Source of the DNA: Flavobacterium saccharophilum
GTDB lineage: Bacteria > Bacteroidota > Bacteroidia > Flavobacteriales > Flavobacteriaceae
Length of the DNA stretch: 64,000 bases
Reading direction: 5' to 3'
Assembly (NCBI RefSeq): GCF_900142735.1
Contig: NZ_FRBY01000004.1
Coordinates: 580,059-644,058, forward strand
Under the pieces are notes generated by a model, which ran no database searches, was not told the DNA's origin, and saw only the letters and a list, made by a program, of their open reading frames with translations. Numbering within the stretch: position 1 is the first letter of the stretch; every line of letters begins with the position of its first letter. The translations under genes were made by a program, and so were the position numbers. Of this stretch, positions 53,516 to 63,018 are shown in pieces.

Positions 53516-56500
53516 TTACTCAATGGGAACATGTTTTTTGCGATTGAAAACCCAGAATATAATAGGGAAAACCAATAACGTTAAAATAGTTGCTGTTATT
53601 AAACCTCCAATAATTACAATGGCCAATGGTTTCTGTGATTCAGAACCAATTCCGGTTGAAATTGCAGCAGGCATTAAACCTATTGATGCCATTAAGGCTG
53701 TCATAACTACGGCTCTTGTTCTGGCTTTTACTCCCATGAAAATAGATTCTTCCAGGGTGAATTTGGCCTTCAGATTATGATGAAATTCAGAGATCAGAAT
53801 AACGCCATTTTGAATACAAATTCCAAGTAAAGCTATAAAACCAACACCAGCTGAGATTCCAAAATTCATTCCGGTAATATGTAACGCCATAATTCCACCA
53901 ATAATGGCAAACGGAACATTTGCCAAAACAAGCAACGAATCTTTAATATTTCCAAAAAGGATAAACAGCAATACAAATATTCCAATCAAACTTATCGGCA
54001 CAACCTGAGCCAAACGCGCGCTGGCACGAACTTGATTTTCAAATTCTCCTGTCCATCCGGTTGTGTAACCGTTTGGCATTTTCAATTCGGCTACTTTTTT
54101 CTGTGCTTCAGCAATTGTACTTCCTAAATCGCGATCACGAACAGAGAATTTTACACCAATGAAACGTTTTGTATTGTCTCTGTAAATGAATGCTGGACCA
54201 GTAACCGTTTTAATGTCGCAGATTTCTTTCAACGGAATTTTAACGCCACTGATGGTTGGAACTTTAAGTTCGGCCAAATCTTCTTCATCTTTACGGTATT
54301 CTTTAGAAAAGCGGACTCTGACATCAAATTTTTTCTCATCTTCATATTTTTGAGTGGCCGTTTTTCCTCCAAAAGCTAATTCTAAAACAGCCTGAGCATC
54401 ATTCAATGTAACGCCATAAGCAGCCATTTTTTCTCTGTCCAAAATCACACTGATTTCTGGCTGACCAACATTTCTCAGAATTCCTGCATCTTTTATCCCT
54501 GGAATATCTTTAATTTTTGCCAGAACTTCATTTGAAAGTTCATCTAGTTTATCCAAATCATCACCATAAATTTTAACAGCATTTGACGCTTTAAAACCAG
54601 CAACAGATTCGGCTACGTTATCAATAACCGGCTGAGAATAATTATAGGTAATTCCCTGATGCACTTTTAGTTTAGTATCCATTTCATTAATCAGTTCATC
54701 CATACTGATTTTTCTAGTCCATTCTGATTTTGGTTTTAAATCTACCTGCAGTTGGATAAATCCAAATCCATTTGGATCGGTTCCGTCGTTGCTTCGACCT
54801 GTTTGAGACAACACATTTTTTACTTCCGGAAAACTTTCCAAATCTTTTCTAATCATTGCAGCAGTTTGCACACTTTCTGGAAGCGATGTACTCATTGGTA
54901 ATTCTGCTGTTACCCATAATGCTCCTTCATTTAATTGTGGAAGGAATTCAGTTCCTAGAAAAGTTGCGGAAAAGAAAATAGAAGCAACAATTGCAACTGA
55001 AGCAATTAAAGTTTGTACTTTATGTTTGAAAGTCCAAGCAAATCCTTTTCCAACAATTCTATCCCAGAAATTCACAAACGGATTGTGTTTTTCTTTTACA
55101 TTTTTATTTAAAAGAATATGTGATAAAACCGGTACTAATGTCAAAGTAAAAAGTAAAGCTCCCATTAAGGCAAAACCTAAAGTGTAGGCCAAGGGCGAGA
55201 ACATTTTTCCTTCTACTTTTTGGAATGAGAATATGGGCAATAAAGCGGTAATGATGATTAATTTAGAAAAGAAAATAGCTTTACCCATTTCAGTTCCTGT
55301 TTTTTTAATCAAGCTACCTTTGGCAATTTTATTGTAAGCCGTCATTCCCAATTGATGCGCTCGGTGGTCTAATACCACAAACAATCCCTCAACCATAACC
55401 ACCGCGCCATCAATAATAATCCCGAAATCGACCGCACCCAAACTCAGTAAGTTGGCACTCATTCCCATCATTTTCAGACATAAAAATGCAAACAATAACG
55501 ACAATGGAATAACGATAGAAACCGTAAAAGTAGTTCGCCAATCGGCCATGAAAAGAAACACTACACAAGTAACCAGAATAATTCCTTCGAATAAATTGTG
55601 CATTACAGTTTCAGTCGTGAAATTCATCAAATTATCACGATCGTAAAACGTTTCAATTTTAATGTCCTTTGGAAGAACATTATCATTTAAATCCTTGATT
55701 TTATCTTTGATTAATGCTAAAGTTTCCTGAGCATTTTCACCTTTTCTCATCACAACGATCCCTTCAACTGCATCATCATTTTTACCAATTCCGGTTTGCC
55801 CAACTCTTGGCATTGAACTTTCATAAACCGAAGCGACATTTTTTACCAGAATAGGATTTCCTCCAGCATCATCAACAATAATATTTTCGATATCCGAAAT
55901 CGATTTTAAAAGCCCGACACCACGAACTACAAAAGCTTGTCCGTTTTTCTCAATAATATCTCCACCAACATTTAAGTTTCCGGCATTTACAGCATTGTAA
56001 ACTTGTAGTGGTGTAATGTTATATTTTGCTAATTTAATAGGATCAACACCAACTTCATAAGTTTTAGTTTGTCCTCCAAAAACATTTAAATCCGCAACAC
56101 CAGGAACTGAACGAAGCTGTTTGTCGATAACCCAGTTTTGATAGGTTAATAATTCTCTACTGTCTCTGCTGTTACTTTTTACAATATATCTGAATATTTC
56201 TCCTGTTGGCCCGTAAGGTGGCTGAACATCGGGTTCAACATCTTCAGGAAGGGAGACATTTTTTAATAAATTATTAACCTGCTGACGTGCAAAAGTATCA
56301 TCAACGCCATCATCAAAAATAATTTTGATTACAGATAATCCAAACATGGTAATACTACGAACACTTGTCTTTTTCTGTACCGAGTTCATTGAGATTTCGA
56401 TAGGAGATGTCACAAAACGTTCTACTTCTTCGGCACTTTTCCCATTCCATTGTGTAATGATAATAATCTGAGTATTCGTTACATCCGGAAAGGCGTCAAT

Positions 56501-56614
56501 TGGCATATTTTTAAAGGAAATAAATCCTGCTACCGCCAATAATCCCACCCAAAAAAAGGTGAATGCTTTATTCTTAAGTGAAAAAGCAATAATATTTCTA
56601 ATGAATTTGTTCAT
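53516..56614 (-). CDS. Heavy-metal RND efflux pump, CzcA/CusA family
   Basis: The 1032-residue inner-membrane pump has 12 expected membrane segments. Its TM4 motif DFGIIIDGAVVMVEG is closer to the divalent-cation (CzcA-like) type than to the copper/silver CusA type, which usually has DVGAIVDAA. LPIFSFQKVEGKMFSPLAYTL and GTEFLPQLNEGALWV are also typical. It exports metal ions by proton antiport in a CBA complex. It is the last gene of the operon and starts 3 bases after the adaptor. Confidence 0.92.
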   Translation of the reverse strand: MNKFIRNIIAFSLKNKAFTFFWVGLLAVAGFISFKNMPIDAFPDVTNTQIIIITQWNGKSAEEVERFVTSPIEISMNSVQKKTSVRSITMFGLSVIKIIFDDGVDDTFARQQVNNLLKNVSLPEDVEPDVQPPYGPTGEIFRYIVKSNSRDSRELLTYQNWVIDKQLRSVPGVADLNVFGGQTKTYEVGVDPIKLAKYNITPLQVYNAVNAGNLNVGGDIIEKNGQAFVVRGVGLLKSISDIENIIVDDAGGNPILVKNVASVYESSMPRVGQTGIGKNDDAVEGIVVMRKGENAQETLALIKDKIKDLNDNVLPKDIKIETFYDRDNLMNFTTETVMHNLFEGIILVTCVVFLFMADWRTTFTVSIVIPLSLLFAFLCLKMMGMSANLLSLGAVDFGIIIDGAVVMVEGLFVVLDHRAHQLGMTAYNKIAKGSLIKKTGTEMGKAIFFSKLIIITALLPIFSFQKVEGKMFSPLAYTLGFALMGALLFTLTLVPVLSHILLNKNVKEKHNPFVNFWDRIVGKGFAWTFKHKVQTLIASVAIVASIFFSATFLGTEFLPQLNEGALWVTAELPMSTSLPESVQTAAMIRKDLESFPEVKNVLSQTGRSNDGTDPNGFGFIQLQVDLKPKSEWTRKISMDELINEMDTKLKVHQGITYNYSQPVIDNVAESVAGFKASNAVKIYGDDLDKLDELSNEVLAKIKDIPGIKDAGILRNVGQPEISVILDREKMAAYGVTLNDAQAVLELAFGGKTATQKYEDEKKFDVRVRFSKEYRKDEEDLAELKVPTISGVKIPLKEICDIKTVTGPAFIYRDNTKRFIGVKFSVRDRDLGSTIAEAQKKVAELKMPNGYTTGWTGEFENQVRASARLAQVVPISLIGIFVLLFILFGNIKDSLLVLANVPFAIIGGIMALHITGMNFGISAGVGFIALLGICIQNGVILISEFHHNLKAKFTLEESIFMGVKARTRAVVMTALMASIGLMPAAISTGIGSESQKPLAIVIIGGLITATILTLLVFPIIFWVFNRKKHVPIE

Positions 56615-56617
56615 GAC

Positions 56618-57703
56618 TTATTCGTTTAAAGCGCGATAAATAAATAGCTGATTATTGGTAATGACTTTTTCATTTTCTTTCAAGCCACTTTTAATATAGG
56701 TAGTGTCTCCAACAACACTATAAACTTCAACTTGTCTTGTCTCGATATTGTGACGATCTTTAAAAACCATTACGAAGTTTTTGCTTTTATCAAAAACAAT
56801 GGCATTACTCGGAATAGCTATCAAGGATTTATCTTCTTTAAAAGACAATTTAATATTGGCATTCATGTCAGGTTTTAATAAGTAACCTGGATTCTGTAGT
56901 TTTATACGTGCCTGCATTGCTTTTGTTTCCGGATCAATTACGTTGAAAATTTTATCTACTTTTCCCTTAAAAACTTTATCAGGATAACTTAATGTGGTTA
57001 CATCAGCATCAATTCCAAGTTTTACTTTATTAATATCCGTTTCATTGATATTGGCCATTGCCCAGACCTCACTGATTTCAGCAATATCAAATATGTTTTC
57101 AGATCGGTCACTTCTTAAAAGCATATCCTGATTAATGCTCTTTTGAATGATAAATCCACTAATCGGAGCCGTTACTTCATAAATAGAGCCTGCTTTGATA
57201 TTATAGATTTTATACGTTTCCTGAATTTTTCCTAATTGAGATTGTGCTTTCGCTACTTCAGATTTTGCCTGAAGAACATCACTCTCCGAATTTAATTTTC
57301 CGTCAAATAATTCCTGAGCAACTTTTAAATTGTTTTTCGCTACTAATAAATCACTTTTTGCATCAAGAGATTGTTTTTCAAAATCAGCAATATCAGTACT
57401 TTTTATCGTTGCCAAAACTTGTCCTTTGTGTACGTAATCTCCAAGTTCAACATTTACTTTAATTACATTTCCACCAACAAGCGGATAAACATCAATCATT
57501 TTATTGTTGTCAGCGGTAATTTTTCCATAAAAACTTAGTTCGTTTTTAACAGGCTGAGTTTGTGCGACAGCTGTTGTAGTAGTTTTTAGCATTGAATCGC
57601 TTAATGCAAAAGAAGTATTGGTCTGCGGATTCTCAACTTCCTTTTTACAGCTTGTGAATGCCAGACTCACAATTGTAATTCCTATTATTAGTTTATGTTT
57701 CAT
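56618..57703 (-). CDS. RND efflux periplasmic adaptor, CzcB/CusB family
   Basis: The 361-residue protein has a likely lipoprotein signal ending TSC (Cys19). A barrel-sandwich domain follows (GGNVIKVNVELGDYVHKGQVLATI), a coiled-coil hairpin (about residues 120-165) and a beta-barrel domain with VWAMANINETDINKVKLG. It links the pump and the outer-membrane channel. Twelve bases separate it from the channel gene upstream. Confidence 0.9.
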   Translation of the reverse strand: MKHKLIIGITIVSLAFTSCKKEVENPQTNTSFALSDSMLKTTTTAVAQTQPVKNELSFYGKITADNNKMIDVYPLVGGNVIKVNVELGDYVHKGQVLATIKSTDIADFEKQSLDAKSDLLVAKNNLKVAQELFDGKLNSESDVLQAKSEVAKAQSQLGKIQETYKIYNIKAGSIYEVTAPISGFIIQKSINQDMLLRSDRSENIFDIAEISEVWAMANINETDINKVKLGIDADVTTLSYPDKVFKGKVDKIFNVIDPETKAMQARIKLQNPGYLLKPDMNANIKLSFKEDKSLIAIPSNAIVFDKSKNFVMVFKDRHNIETRQVEVYSVVGDTTYIKSGLKENEKVITNNQLFIYRALNE

Positions 57704-57715
57704 CTTTAATTAGTT

Positions 57716-58963
57716 TTAAAATAAGTCTTTGTTGATGGTACTGTTTAATTCTTCTCCTGAAAGCGCTAGTTTTTTCTTCAGTTCGTTAACTTGAACCGTT
57801 GCTTGATTATAGCTTTCCATAAAATCTGTAAATTCTAACAAGCTCACATTTCGTTTTTGAAAATTGGTTAACATTCCGTTGTAGACTGCATCAAAATCGG
57901 CGTTTATTGTTGGTTTTATAACCGCGTAGTTTTTGCGCGATTCATCCCATTTATTCCATGCCGATGTAATTTCTGTTTGCAATTGCAAGTCAAAATTTTG
58001 CTTCTCAACTTTAGATTGATCTAAAATGGTTTGAGCGTATTTAATGTTTCCTTTATTTTTATTCCAAAGAGGTAACGGAATTCCAAGTGTCAAATTAGCT
58101 TCTTTATTAAAGGCACCGCTTCGTTGATCGTAGTTTGCGCCTACAGTAATATCTGGAACTGAAAGCGATTTTTGCCATTTTACATTGATTTCGTTGGCAT
58201 CAATTTCTTTTTGTTTGGCTAAATAATCAGGACGATTGGCGATTGCCTGATCTTCAAAAGATTTTAGATCAAAATCGATAGTTTTAAGATATTTATTGAA
58301 TTCTGTATCAGAAACAATTGGAACTATGGTTTCAGTTGAGTTTAATAACAATTTCAAATTCGCTTGTTCTTCGATATTGTTATTGACAACTTCCATTCTT
58401 TCATTTTTGAAATTCAGATAAAGTGATTGTAAACGCACAACATCTTTCAAAGGAATATTTCCTTTTTGCGCCTGAATAGAGTAGGAATTGATTAAATCTT
58501 CAATGTGAGCTAGTTGTTTATCAGTCGTTTCAAGACTTTTTGTATTGTAATAAACTGTGTAGAAACTCTTGCGTAATTGCAATTTTAATGTTCGTAGCAA
58601 ATCATTAAATTGCAATTCAGCTAATTGCTCATTAGTTTGAGCTAGTTTTACTTCATTACGTTTTTTTCCACCTAAATAAATAAGCTGTTCAATACCAAAT
58701 GCTTTTTGACCGTCTTTTCCAATATCAAAATATTGATTTCTTTCAGGATTATAAGCATTTAATTCTGCGGTAATTGTCGGATTATCCCAAATACGTGCCT
58801 GAATGGTTAGCGCTTTTGAAGCATCAATATTATATTGAGAGGCTAGTAAAAAGAGATTGTTTTTTAAAAATTGGCTTTCACAATCTTCGAGACTGACTGT
58901 TTTTTGAGCCAAACCTGCCTGACTTACAAAAATCAGAAATAGTAGTGCAAATAACTTTTTCAT
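57716..58963 (-). CDS. TolC-family outer-membrane channel of the metal efflux system
   Basis: The 415-residue protein has a signal peptide (LFALLFLIFVSQAGLA) and two long outer-membrane efflux repeats. They show the usual alternation of helical stretches with TVYYNTKSL and ITAELNAYNPER-type strands, and NLTLGIPLPLWNKNKG in the second half. It is the first gene of the efflux operon. Its promoter region holds the four direct repeats at 59001-59044. Confidence 0.9.
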   Translation of the reverse strand: MKKLFALLFLIFVSQAGLAQKTVSLEDCESQFLKNNLFLLASQYNIDASKALTIQARIWDNPTITAELNAYNPERNQYFDIGKDGQKAFGIEQLIYLGGKKRNEVKLAQTNEQLAELQFNDLLRTLKLQLRKSFYTVYYNTKSLETTDKQLAHIEDLINSYSIQAQKGNIPLKDVVRLQSLYLNFKNERMEVVNNNIEEQANLKLLLNSTETIVPIVSDTEFNKYLKTIDFDLKSFEDQAIANRPDYLAKQKEIDANEINVKWQKSLSVPDITVGANYDQRSGAFNKEANLTLGIPLPLWNKNKGNIKYAQTILDQSKVEKQNFDLQLQTEITSAWNKWDESRKNYAVIKPTINADFDAVYNGMLTNFQKRNVSLLEFTDFMESYNQATVQVNELKKKLALSGEELNSTINKDLF

Positions 58964-58983
58964 TGTATCGGTTTTATTTGATA

Positions 58984-59044
58984 CAAAGATGCTATCTGGA
59001 GGCTTTAAGACGCCTTAAGAACGACCTTAAAAAGACCTTAAAAA
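58984..59044 (-). promoter_or_regulatory. Efflux promoter with four 11-bp direct repeats
   Basis: Four adjacent 11-bp units lie at 59001-59011, 59012-59022, 59023-59033 and 59034-59044. On the plus strand they read GGCTTTAAGAC, GCCTTAAGAAC, GACCTTAAAAA, GACCTTAAAAA; the last two are identical. On the minus strand CATCTTTG (58991-58984), one mismatch from TAnnTTTG, follows, then the start codon 20 bases later. OmpR-type regulators commonly bind head-to-tail sites at about one turn of DNA. Confidence 0.78.
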
Positions 59045-59071
59045 TGTATGTAGATAGAAATGAAAAAGATT

Positions 59072-60430
59072 TTAATGAAAAATCAATTGAAAGAGATTTG
59101 TATTTTCTTCAGGAATACTGTATTTGATTTCAGCCTTATGAAGTATCAAAATACGATTTACAATACGCAATCCAAGTCCAAAACCAGTTGTTCCTTTAGA
59201 ATTGACACCGCGCATAAAAGGTTGAAAAAGATTCGTTTGCTCCTTTTCGCTTAATGTATTTCCTGTATTTGAAATCGAAATAATAAGATGTTCGTTTTCA
59301 GTACTAATTTTTACTTTGGCTTGTTTGTTGTCTGAGTATACACAAGCATTTTTTAAAACATTACCTAAAGCAATTTCAAGTAAGTTTTTGTTTCCTTTAA
59401 TTTCTAAAGCAGTATCCAGATTATCATCTTCTTCCATTTCAAAAAGAATAACGAAATCAGGAAAGCTTTTGTTTAAGTTTTCAATTGCTGAAAACAGAAT
59501 TTCATCTATTCGATGTACTTCATGATTTTCAAGATTCTTATTATCTATTTTCGAAAGAATCAGAAGTGAATTAATAAGTTCGGTTAATTGATTGACATCA
59601 GTTAAAATGGTTTTTAAGAAAGATTTTCCTTTATCAGATGTTGCTGAATCGGTAATTGTATTTTCGATTTGAGAAGTTATTCGCGACAGCGGAGTTCTAA
59701 GTTCATGTGAAGCGTGCGCCGTAAATTCTTTTTGCTTTTGATAAGACATTTCAATTCGGTCCATCATGAAGTTAAATTCATTGGCGATCAAATCGATTTC
59801 ATTTTTAGTACTATTTGATGCTATACGAGTGTCAAGATTATTCTCGTTTATATTTTTTATTTTTTGATGAAAAATACTAAGCGGACTCATTGCTTTTTTT
59901 ACCATAAATGAGGTCAAAACCCAACAAATACAGGTAAAGAATATATAAGAAACAATCAAAGTGTATCTAAGAAAGAGTAGTTTTCGTTTACCATAATCAT
60001 CTGTCGCAGATATCAACGCATAAAAATCTTTGTCTTTTGTGTCATAGAAAACACCATAAACTTCATAATCACCTTGTTGCTTAAAAAAGGTTTTATGTTT
60101 TTTAAGGTATTTTAAATCTTCAATAGACCAGTTTATTTTAGCATCGTCAATACTGCTGTAGATTAATTTGTAATGAGAATCAAAGACCAATGTTTTCTCA
60201 TCATATAGTTTATTGATCGAATTCTGATCAATCATTTTCAAAAGCTGATCATCGACTTCTTTAACATTAACCAAAAGTTTAATATTCGAAAGTGCCTTTA
60301 TTTCCAGACGATCGCGAAATTCTTCTTTTCTGAAATTAGAATACAAAACAAATATCACAGTAGATGCCAACCCAAATAGGATTGTAAAAAGCAAACTAAC
60401 TAAAAGCGATATCCGGTTTTTTAATGTCAT
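59072..60430 (-). CDS. Sensor histidine kinase with HAMP domain
   Basis: The 452-residue protein has two membrane segments (about 10-32 and 150-175) around a periplasmic sensing domain, then HAMP. The kinase core has the H box FTAHASHELRTPLSRI, an N box (LGNVLKNACVYSD) and GFGLGLRIVNRI. It should autophosphorylate on the H-box histidine and pass the phosphate to the adjacent regulator. It overlaps that regulator by 4 bases. The input may be a metal ion, judging by the operon downstream. Confidence 0.92.
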   Translation of the reverse strand: MTLKNRISLLVSLLFTILFGLASTVIFVLYSNFRKEEFRDRLEIKALSNIKLLVNVKEVDDQLLKMIDQNSINKLYDEKTLVFDSHYKLIYSSIDDAKINWSIEDLKYLKKHKTFFKQQGDYEVYGVFYDTKDKDFYALISATDDYGKRKLLFLRYTLIVSYIFFTCICWVLTSFMVKKAMSPLSIFHQKIKNINENNLDTRIASNSTKNEIDLIANEFNFMMDRIEMSYQKQKEFTAHASHELRTPLSRITSQIENTITDSATSDKGKSFLKTILTDVNQLTELINSLLILSKIDNKNLENHEVHRIDEILFSAIENLNKSFPDFVILFEMEEDDNLDTALEIKGNKNLLEIALGNVLKNACVYSDNKQAKVKISTENEHLIISISNTGNTLSEKEQTNLFQPFMRGVNSKGTTGFGLGLRIVNRILILHKAEIKYSIPEENTNLFQLIFH

Positions 60431-61107
60431 TCCTGAGCACTTAAATAATATCCGTAACCAATTTTGGTCCGAATCAGTTTTGTTTCGTGGTCCTTATCAA
60501 TTTTCTTTCTTAAAAAATTGATATAAACTTCAATTGTATTTTGATTGGTTTCAATATGATAATCCCAAAGTTTCTCTGCAATAAATTGTTTAGATAATAC
60601 TTTTCCTTTGGCATGAGCCAGAATCAGAATCAATTTAAATTCTTTTGGCGTCAATTTGATTTCTTCGCCCAAGCGAAATACTCTCATATCATCTTCCAAA
60701 ATTTCTAAATCTTCAATAATAATCTTGTTCTCACTTTGCTGTGGAATATCTTTTCGTCTTAAAAGTGATGAAATACGGGCATACAATTCCTCAAAATGAA
60801 AAGGCTTGACCAGATAATCATCGGCACCACTATCAAACGAAGCTAATTTATCTTCAATTTCGCTAAAAGCAGTTAACATTATAATAGGTGTCTTTTTATC
60901 AACTTCGCGAATGCCTTTGCATACATCAATTCCGTTTGTTCCGGGCACATTAATATCAAGAATAATCAAATCATATTCCTGTGGTAGGTATTTCTTTAAT
61001 AATAAAGAACCATCATAATAAGGTACACACTCGAATTCTTTTGAAGTAAAGAATGCAGAGATTTCTTTAGATAAAGTAAAATCGTCTTCGAGTAATAGTA
61101 TTTTCAT
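60427..61107 (-). CDS. OmpR-family response regulator
   Basis: The 226-residue protein has a receiver with acidic residues Asp8 and Asp9, the phosphoacceptor Asp51 (ILDINVPG) and Lys in LVKPF. The winged-helix domain follows with VFRLGEEIKLTPKEFKLI, VLSKQFIAEKLWDYHIETNQNTIEVYINFLRKKID. It is the transcription factor expected to bind the four 11-bp repeats upstream of the efflux genes. It is the first gene of the HK/RR pair. Confidence 0.93.
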   Translation of the reverse strand: MKILLLEDDFTLSKEISAFFTSKEFECVPYYDGSLLLKKYLPQEYDLIILDINVPGTNGIDVCKGIREVDKKTPIIMLTAFSEIEDKLASFDSGADDYLVKPFHFEELYARISSLLRRKDIPQQSENKIIIEDLEILEDDMRVFRLGEEIKLTPKEFKLILILAHAKGKVLSKQFIAEKLWDYHIETNQNTIEVYINFLRKKIDKDHETKLIRTKIGYGYYLSAQE

Positions 61108-61121
61108 GCTGTTTTTTGTGA

Positions 61122-61151
61122 GTCAATTCGGCTAATAATAACCGAATTGAC
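61122..61151. repeat. Perfect 10-bp inverted repeat upstream of the response regulator
   Basis: GTCAATTCGG (61122-61131) is the exact reverse complement of CCGAATTGAC (61142-61151), with 10 bases between. It lies between the M42 peptidase stop and the regulator start. No T tract follows on the minus strand, so it may be an operator or RNA hairpin. Confidence 0.6.
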
Positions 61152-61167
61152 GTTTTAAATTTCTTTC

Positions 61168-62256
61168 TTATTTAAAATAAGAGAAAGTCTCATTATTTTC
61201 AATTTTCAATAACGATTCATAAATCAACTGAATCACATTTTCAACATCTTCTCTGTGAACCATTTCAACAGTAGTATGCATATAACGTAAAGGTAAGGAA
61301 ATCAATGCAGAAGCCACACCGCCATTACTATAAGCAAAAGCATCGGTGTCTGTTCCCGTTGCTCTTGAAATCGCACTACGTTGAAACGGGATTTCATTTT
61401 CCTCAGCTACATCCACAATTAAATCACGTAGTTTATTTTGAACTGCCGGAGCATAAGCAATAACTGGACCTTTACCCATTTTAAGATCGCCTTCTACTTT
61501 TTTGTCAATCATAGGAGTAGTGGTGTCGTGGCATACATCAGTAATAATGGCCACATTTGGTTTAATGGTTTGTGCAATCATTTCCGCCCCACGTAAACCA
61601 ATTTCTTCCTGAACCGAATTAACGATATACAATCCAAATGGAAGTGTTTTTTTGTTTTCGTGCAATAAACGAGCAACTTCAGCAATCATAAAACCGCCCA
61701 TTCTGTTATCGATAGCACGACAAACAAATTTGTTCTCGTTCAAAATCATGAATTCATCAGGATAAGTGATAACGCAACCTACATGAACGCCCATTTCAAG
61801 AACTTGTTCTTTGGTTTCGCATCCTAAATCGATAAAAATGTTACTCAATTTCGGAATCTCTTCTTTGTCACGCAAACGTGTGTGAATCGCTGGCCATCCA
61901 AAAACACCTTTTACAATTCCTTTTTTAGTGTGAATATTAACTCTCTTCGAAGGTGCAATCTGATGATCAGAACCACCGTTACGTATTACATATAATAAAC
62001 CATCATCTGTAATATAATTGACATACCATGAAATTTCATCGGCATGACCTTCGATTACCACTTTAAAAGGAGCATCAGGATTAATAATTCCAACCGCAGT
62101 TCCATAAGTATCAGTAATAAATGTATCAACGTATGGTTTTAAATAATTCATCCAAAGTTTCTGTCCTTCACTTTCATATCCGGTAGGTGAGGCGTTATTT
62201 AGGTAGCTTTCCAGGAAAGCAATTGAGGTATCTTTTAAGATAGATTCAGTACTCAT
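61168..62256 (-). CDS. M42 family metallopeptidase (aminopeptidase/glucanase-like)
   Basis: The 362-residue protein has the M42 metal ligands and general base in order: EGHADEISWYV, CRAIDNRMGGFM, VNSVQEEIGLRGAEM, and ITDVCHDTTTP. TGTDTDAFAYSNGGVAS and LPLRYMHTTVEMVHREDV follow. Two metal ions are expected at the active site. Members are dodecameric aminopeptidases. It sits 60 bases upstream of the response regulator. Confidence 0.93.
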   Translation of the reverse strand: MSTESILKDTSIAFLESYLNNASPTGYESEGQKLWMNYLKPYVDTFITDTYGTAVGIINPDAPFKVVIEGHADEISWYVNYITDDGLLYVIRNGGSDHQIAPSKRVNIHTKKGIVKGVFGWPAIHTRLRDKEEIPKLSNIFIDLGCETKEQVLEMGVHVGCVITYPDEFMILNENKFVCRAIDNRMGGFMIAEVARLLHENKKTLPFGLYIVNSVQEEIGLRGAEMIAQTIKPNVAIITDVCHDTTTPMIDKKVEGDLKMGKGPVIAYAPAVQNKLRDLIVDVAEENEIPFQRSAISRATGTDTDAFAYSNGGVASALISLPLRYMHTTVEMVHREDVENVIQLIYESLLKIENNETFSYFK

Positions 62257-62279
62257 AAAAATATTTTTTTGCTAATTTA

Positions 62280-62287
62280 TAAATTTG
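62280..62287 (+). promoter_or_regulatory. -7 promoter box TAAATTTG
   Basis: The box matches the consensus and lies 50 bases before the ATG of the DUF4294 gene. TTG at 62269 is too close for a -33 element. Confidence 0.45.
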
Positions 62288-62337
62288 GTATTAGAGTTGT
62301 ATATAAATATATAATTTTACATTTAAATTATGACTCG

Positions 62338-63018
62338 ATGAGATTTACCTACATTCTTTTATTCTTTATGTTGATTTCGTTTTCAAGCCAGGCTCAGGTT
62401 ACACCAAAAGAAAATGAGCAAATGGGCTATATTCTAACAGAACGAGATTCTATTTTGGGCGATACCATTGAATTGCCAGAGATTATTATTACCAAAGAGA
62501 AGCTCGATCCCGAAGCTCAAAAGCAGTTCCTAATTCTTCAGAATAGAGTTTATAAAGTATATCCATACGCAAAATTAGCTGCAGATAGATTAACAGCTTT
62601 AAACCAGGGAATGTCACGTCTGAAAACCAACCGTGAAAAAAAGAAGTATTTTAAAATTGTAGAAGACTACCTTAATAATGAATTCGAAGCAAGACTAAAA
62701 AAACTTTCGCGTAAACAAGGTCAAATTTTGGTAAAGTTAGTTCACAGACAAACGGGAATCACAACATATGAATTGATCCGAACGTTAAAAAGCGGTTTCA
62801 AAGCCTTTGTTTCAAACACCACCGCCAATTTATTCGACATAAGTTTAAAGAAAGAATACAAGCCATATGAAGTCAATGAAGACTATTTAATAGAAACAAT
62901 TCTACAAAGAGCATTCGAATCCGGCCGATTGATAAATCAGAAAGCAGCAAATCCCGTAAATTATAATGATCTTATGAATCATTGGGAAGCAAAAGCAAAA
63001 GAACCCAAAGAGCAATAA
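62338..63018 (+). CDS. DUF4294 family exported protein
   Basis: The 226-residue protein has a signal peptide (FTYILLFFMLISFSSQAQ). The DUF4294 domain follows, with PEIIITKEKLDPEAQKQFLILQNRVYKVYPYAKLAADRL and HRQTGITTYELIRTLKSGFKAFVSNTTANLFDISLKKEY. The function is unknown and the family is typical of Bacteroidota. I use ATG 62338; a longer frame would begin with TTG at 62269 and add a non-signal stretch. Confidence 0.87.
   Translation: MRFTYILLFFMLISFSSQAQVTPKENEQMGYILTERDSILGDTIELPEIIITKEKLDPEAQKQFLILQNRVYKVYPYAKLAADRLTALNQGMSRLKTNREKKKYFKIVEDYLNNEFEARLKKLSRKQGQILVKLVHRQTGITTYELIRTLKSGFKAFVSNTTANLFDISLKKEYKPYEVNEDYLIETILQRAFESGRLINQKAANPVNYNDLMNHWEAKAKEPKEQ

Noticed and set aside
53516..58963. 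Assignment of the efflux operon as copper/silver-specific Cus
   Set aside because: The TM4 motif DFGIIIDGAVV is of the divalent-cation type and no copper-binding CusF-like gene is present, so I call it CzcCBA-like with open metal specificity.
58945..59254. Plus-strand open frames over the efflux promoter and kinase end
   Set aside because: They cross the operator repeats and the minus-strand kinase, and their residues do not look like a protein.
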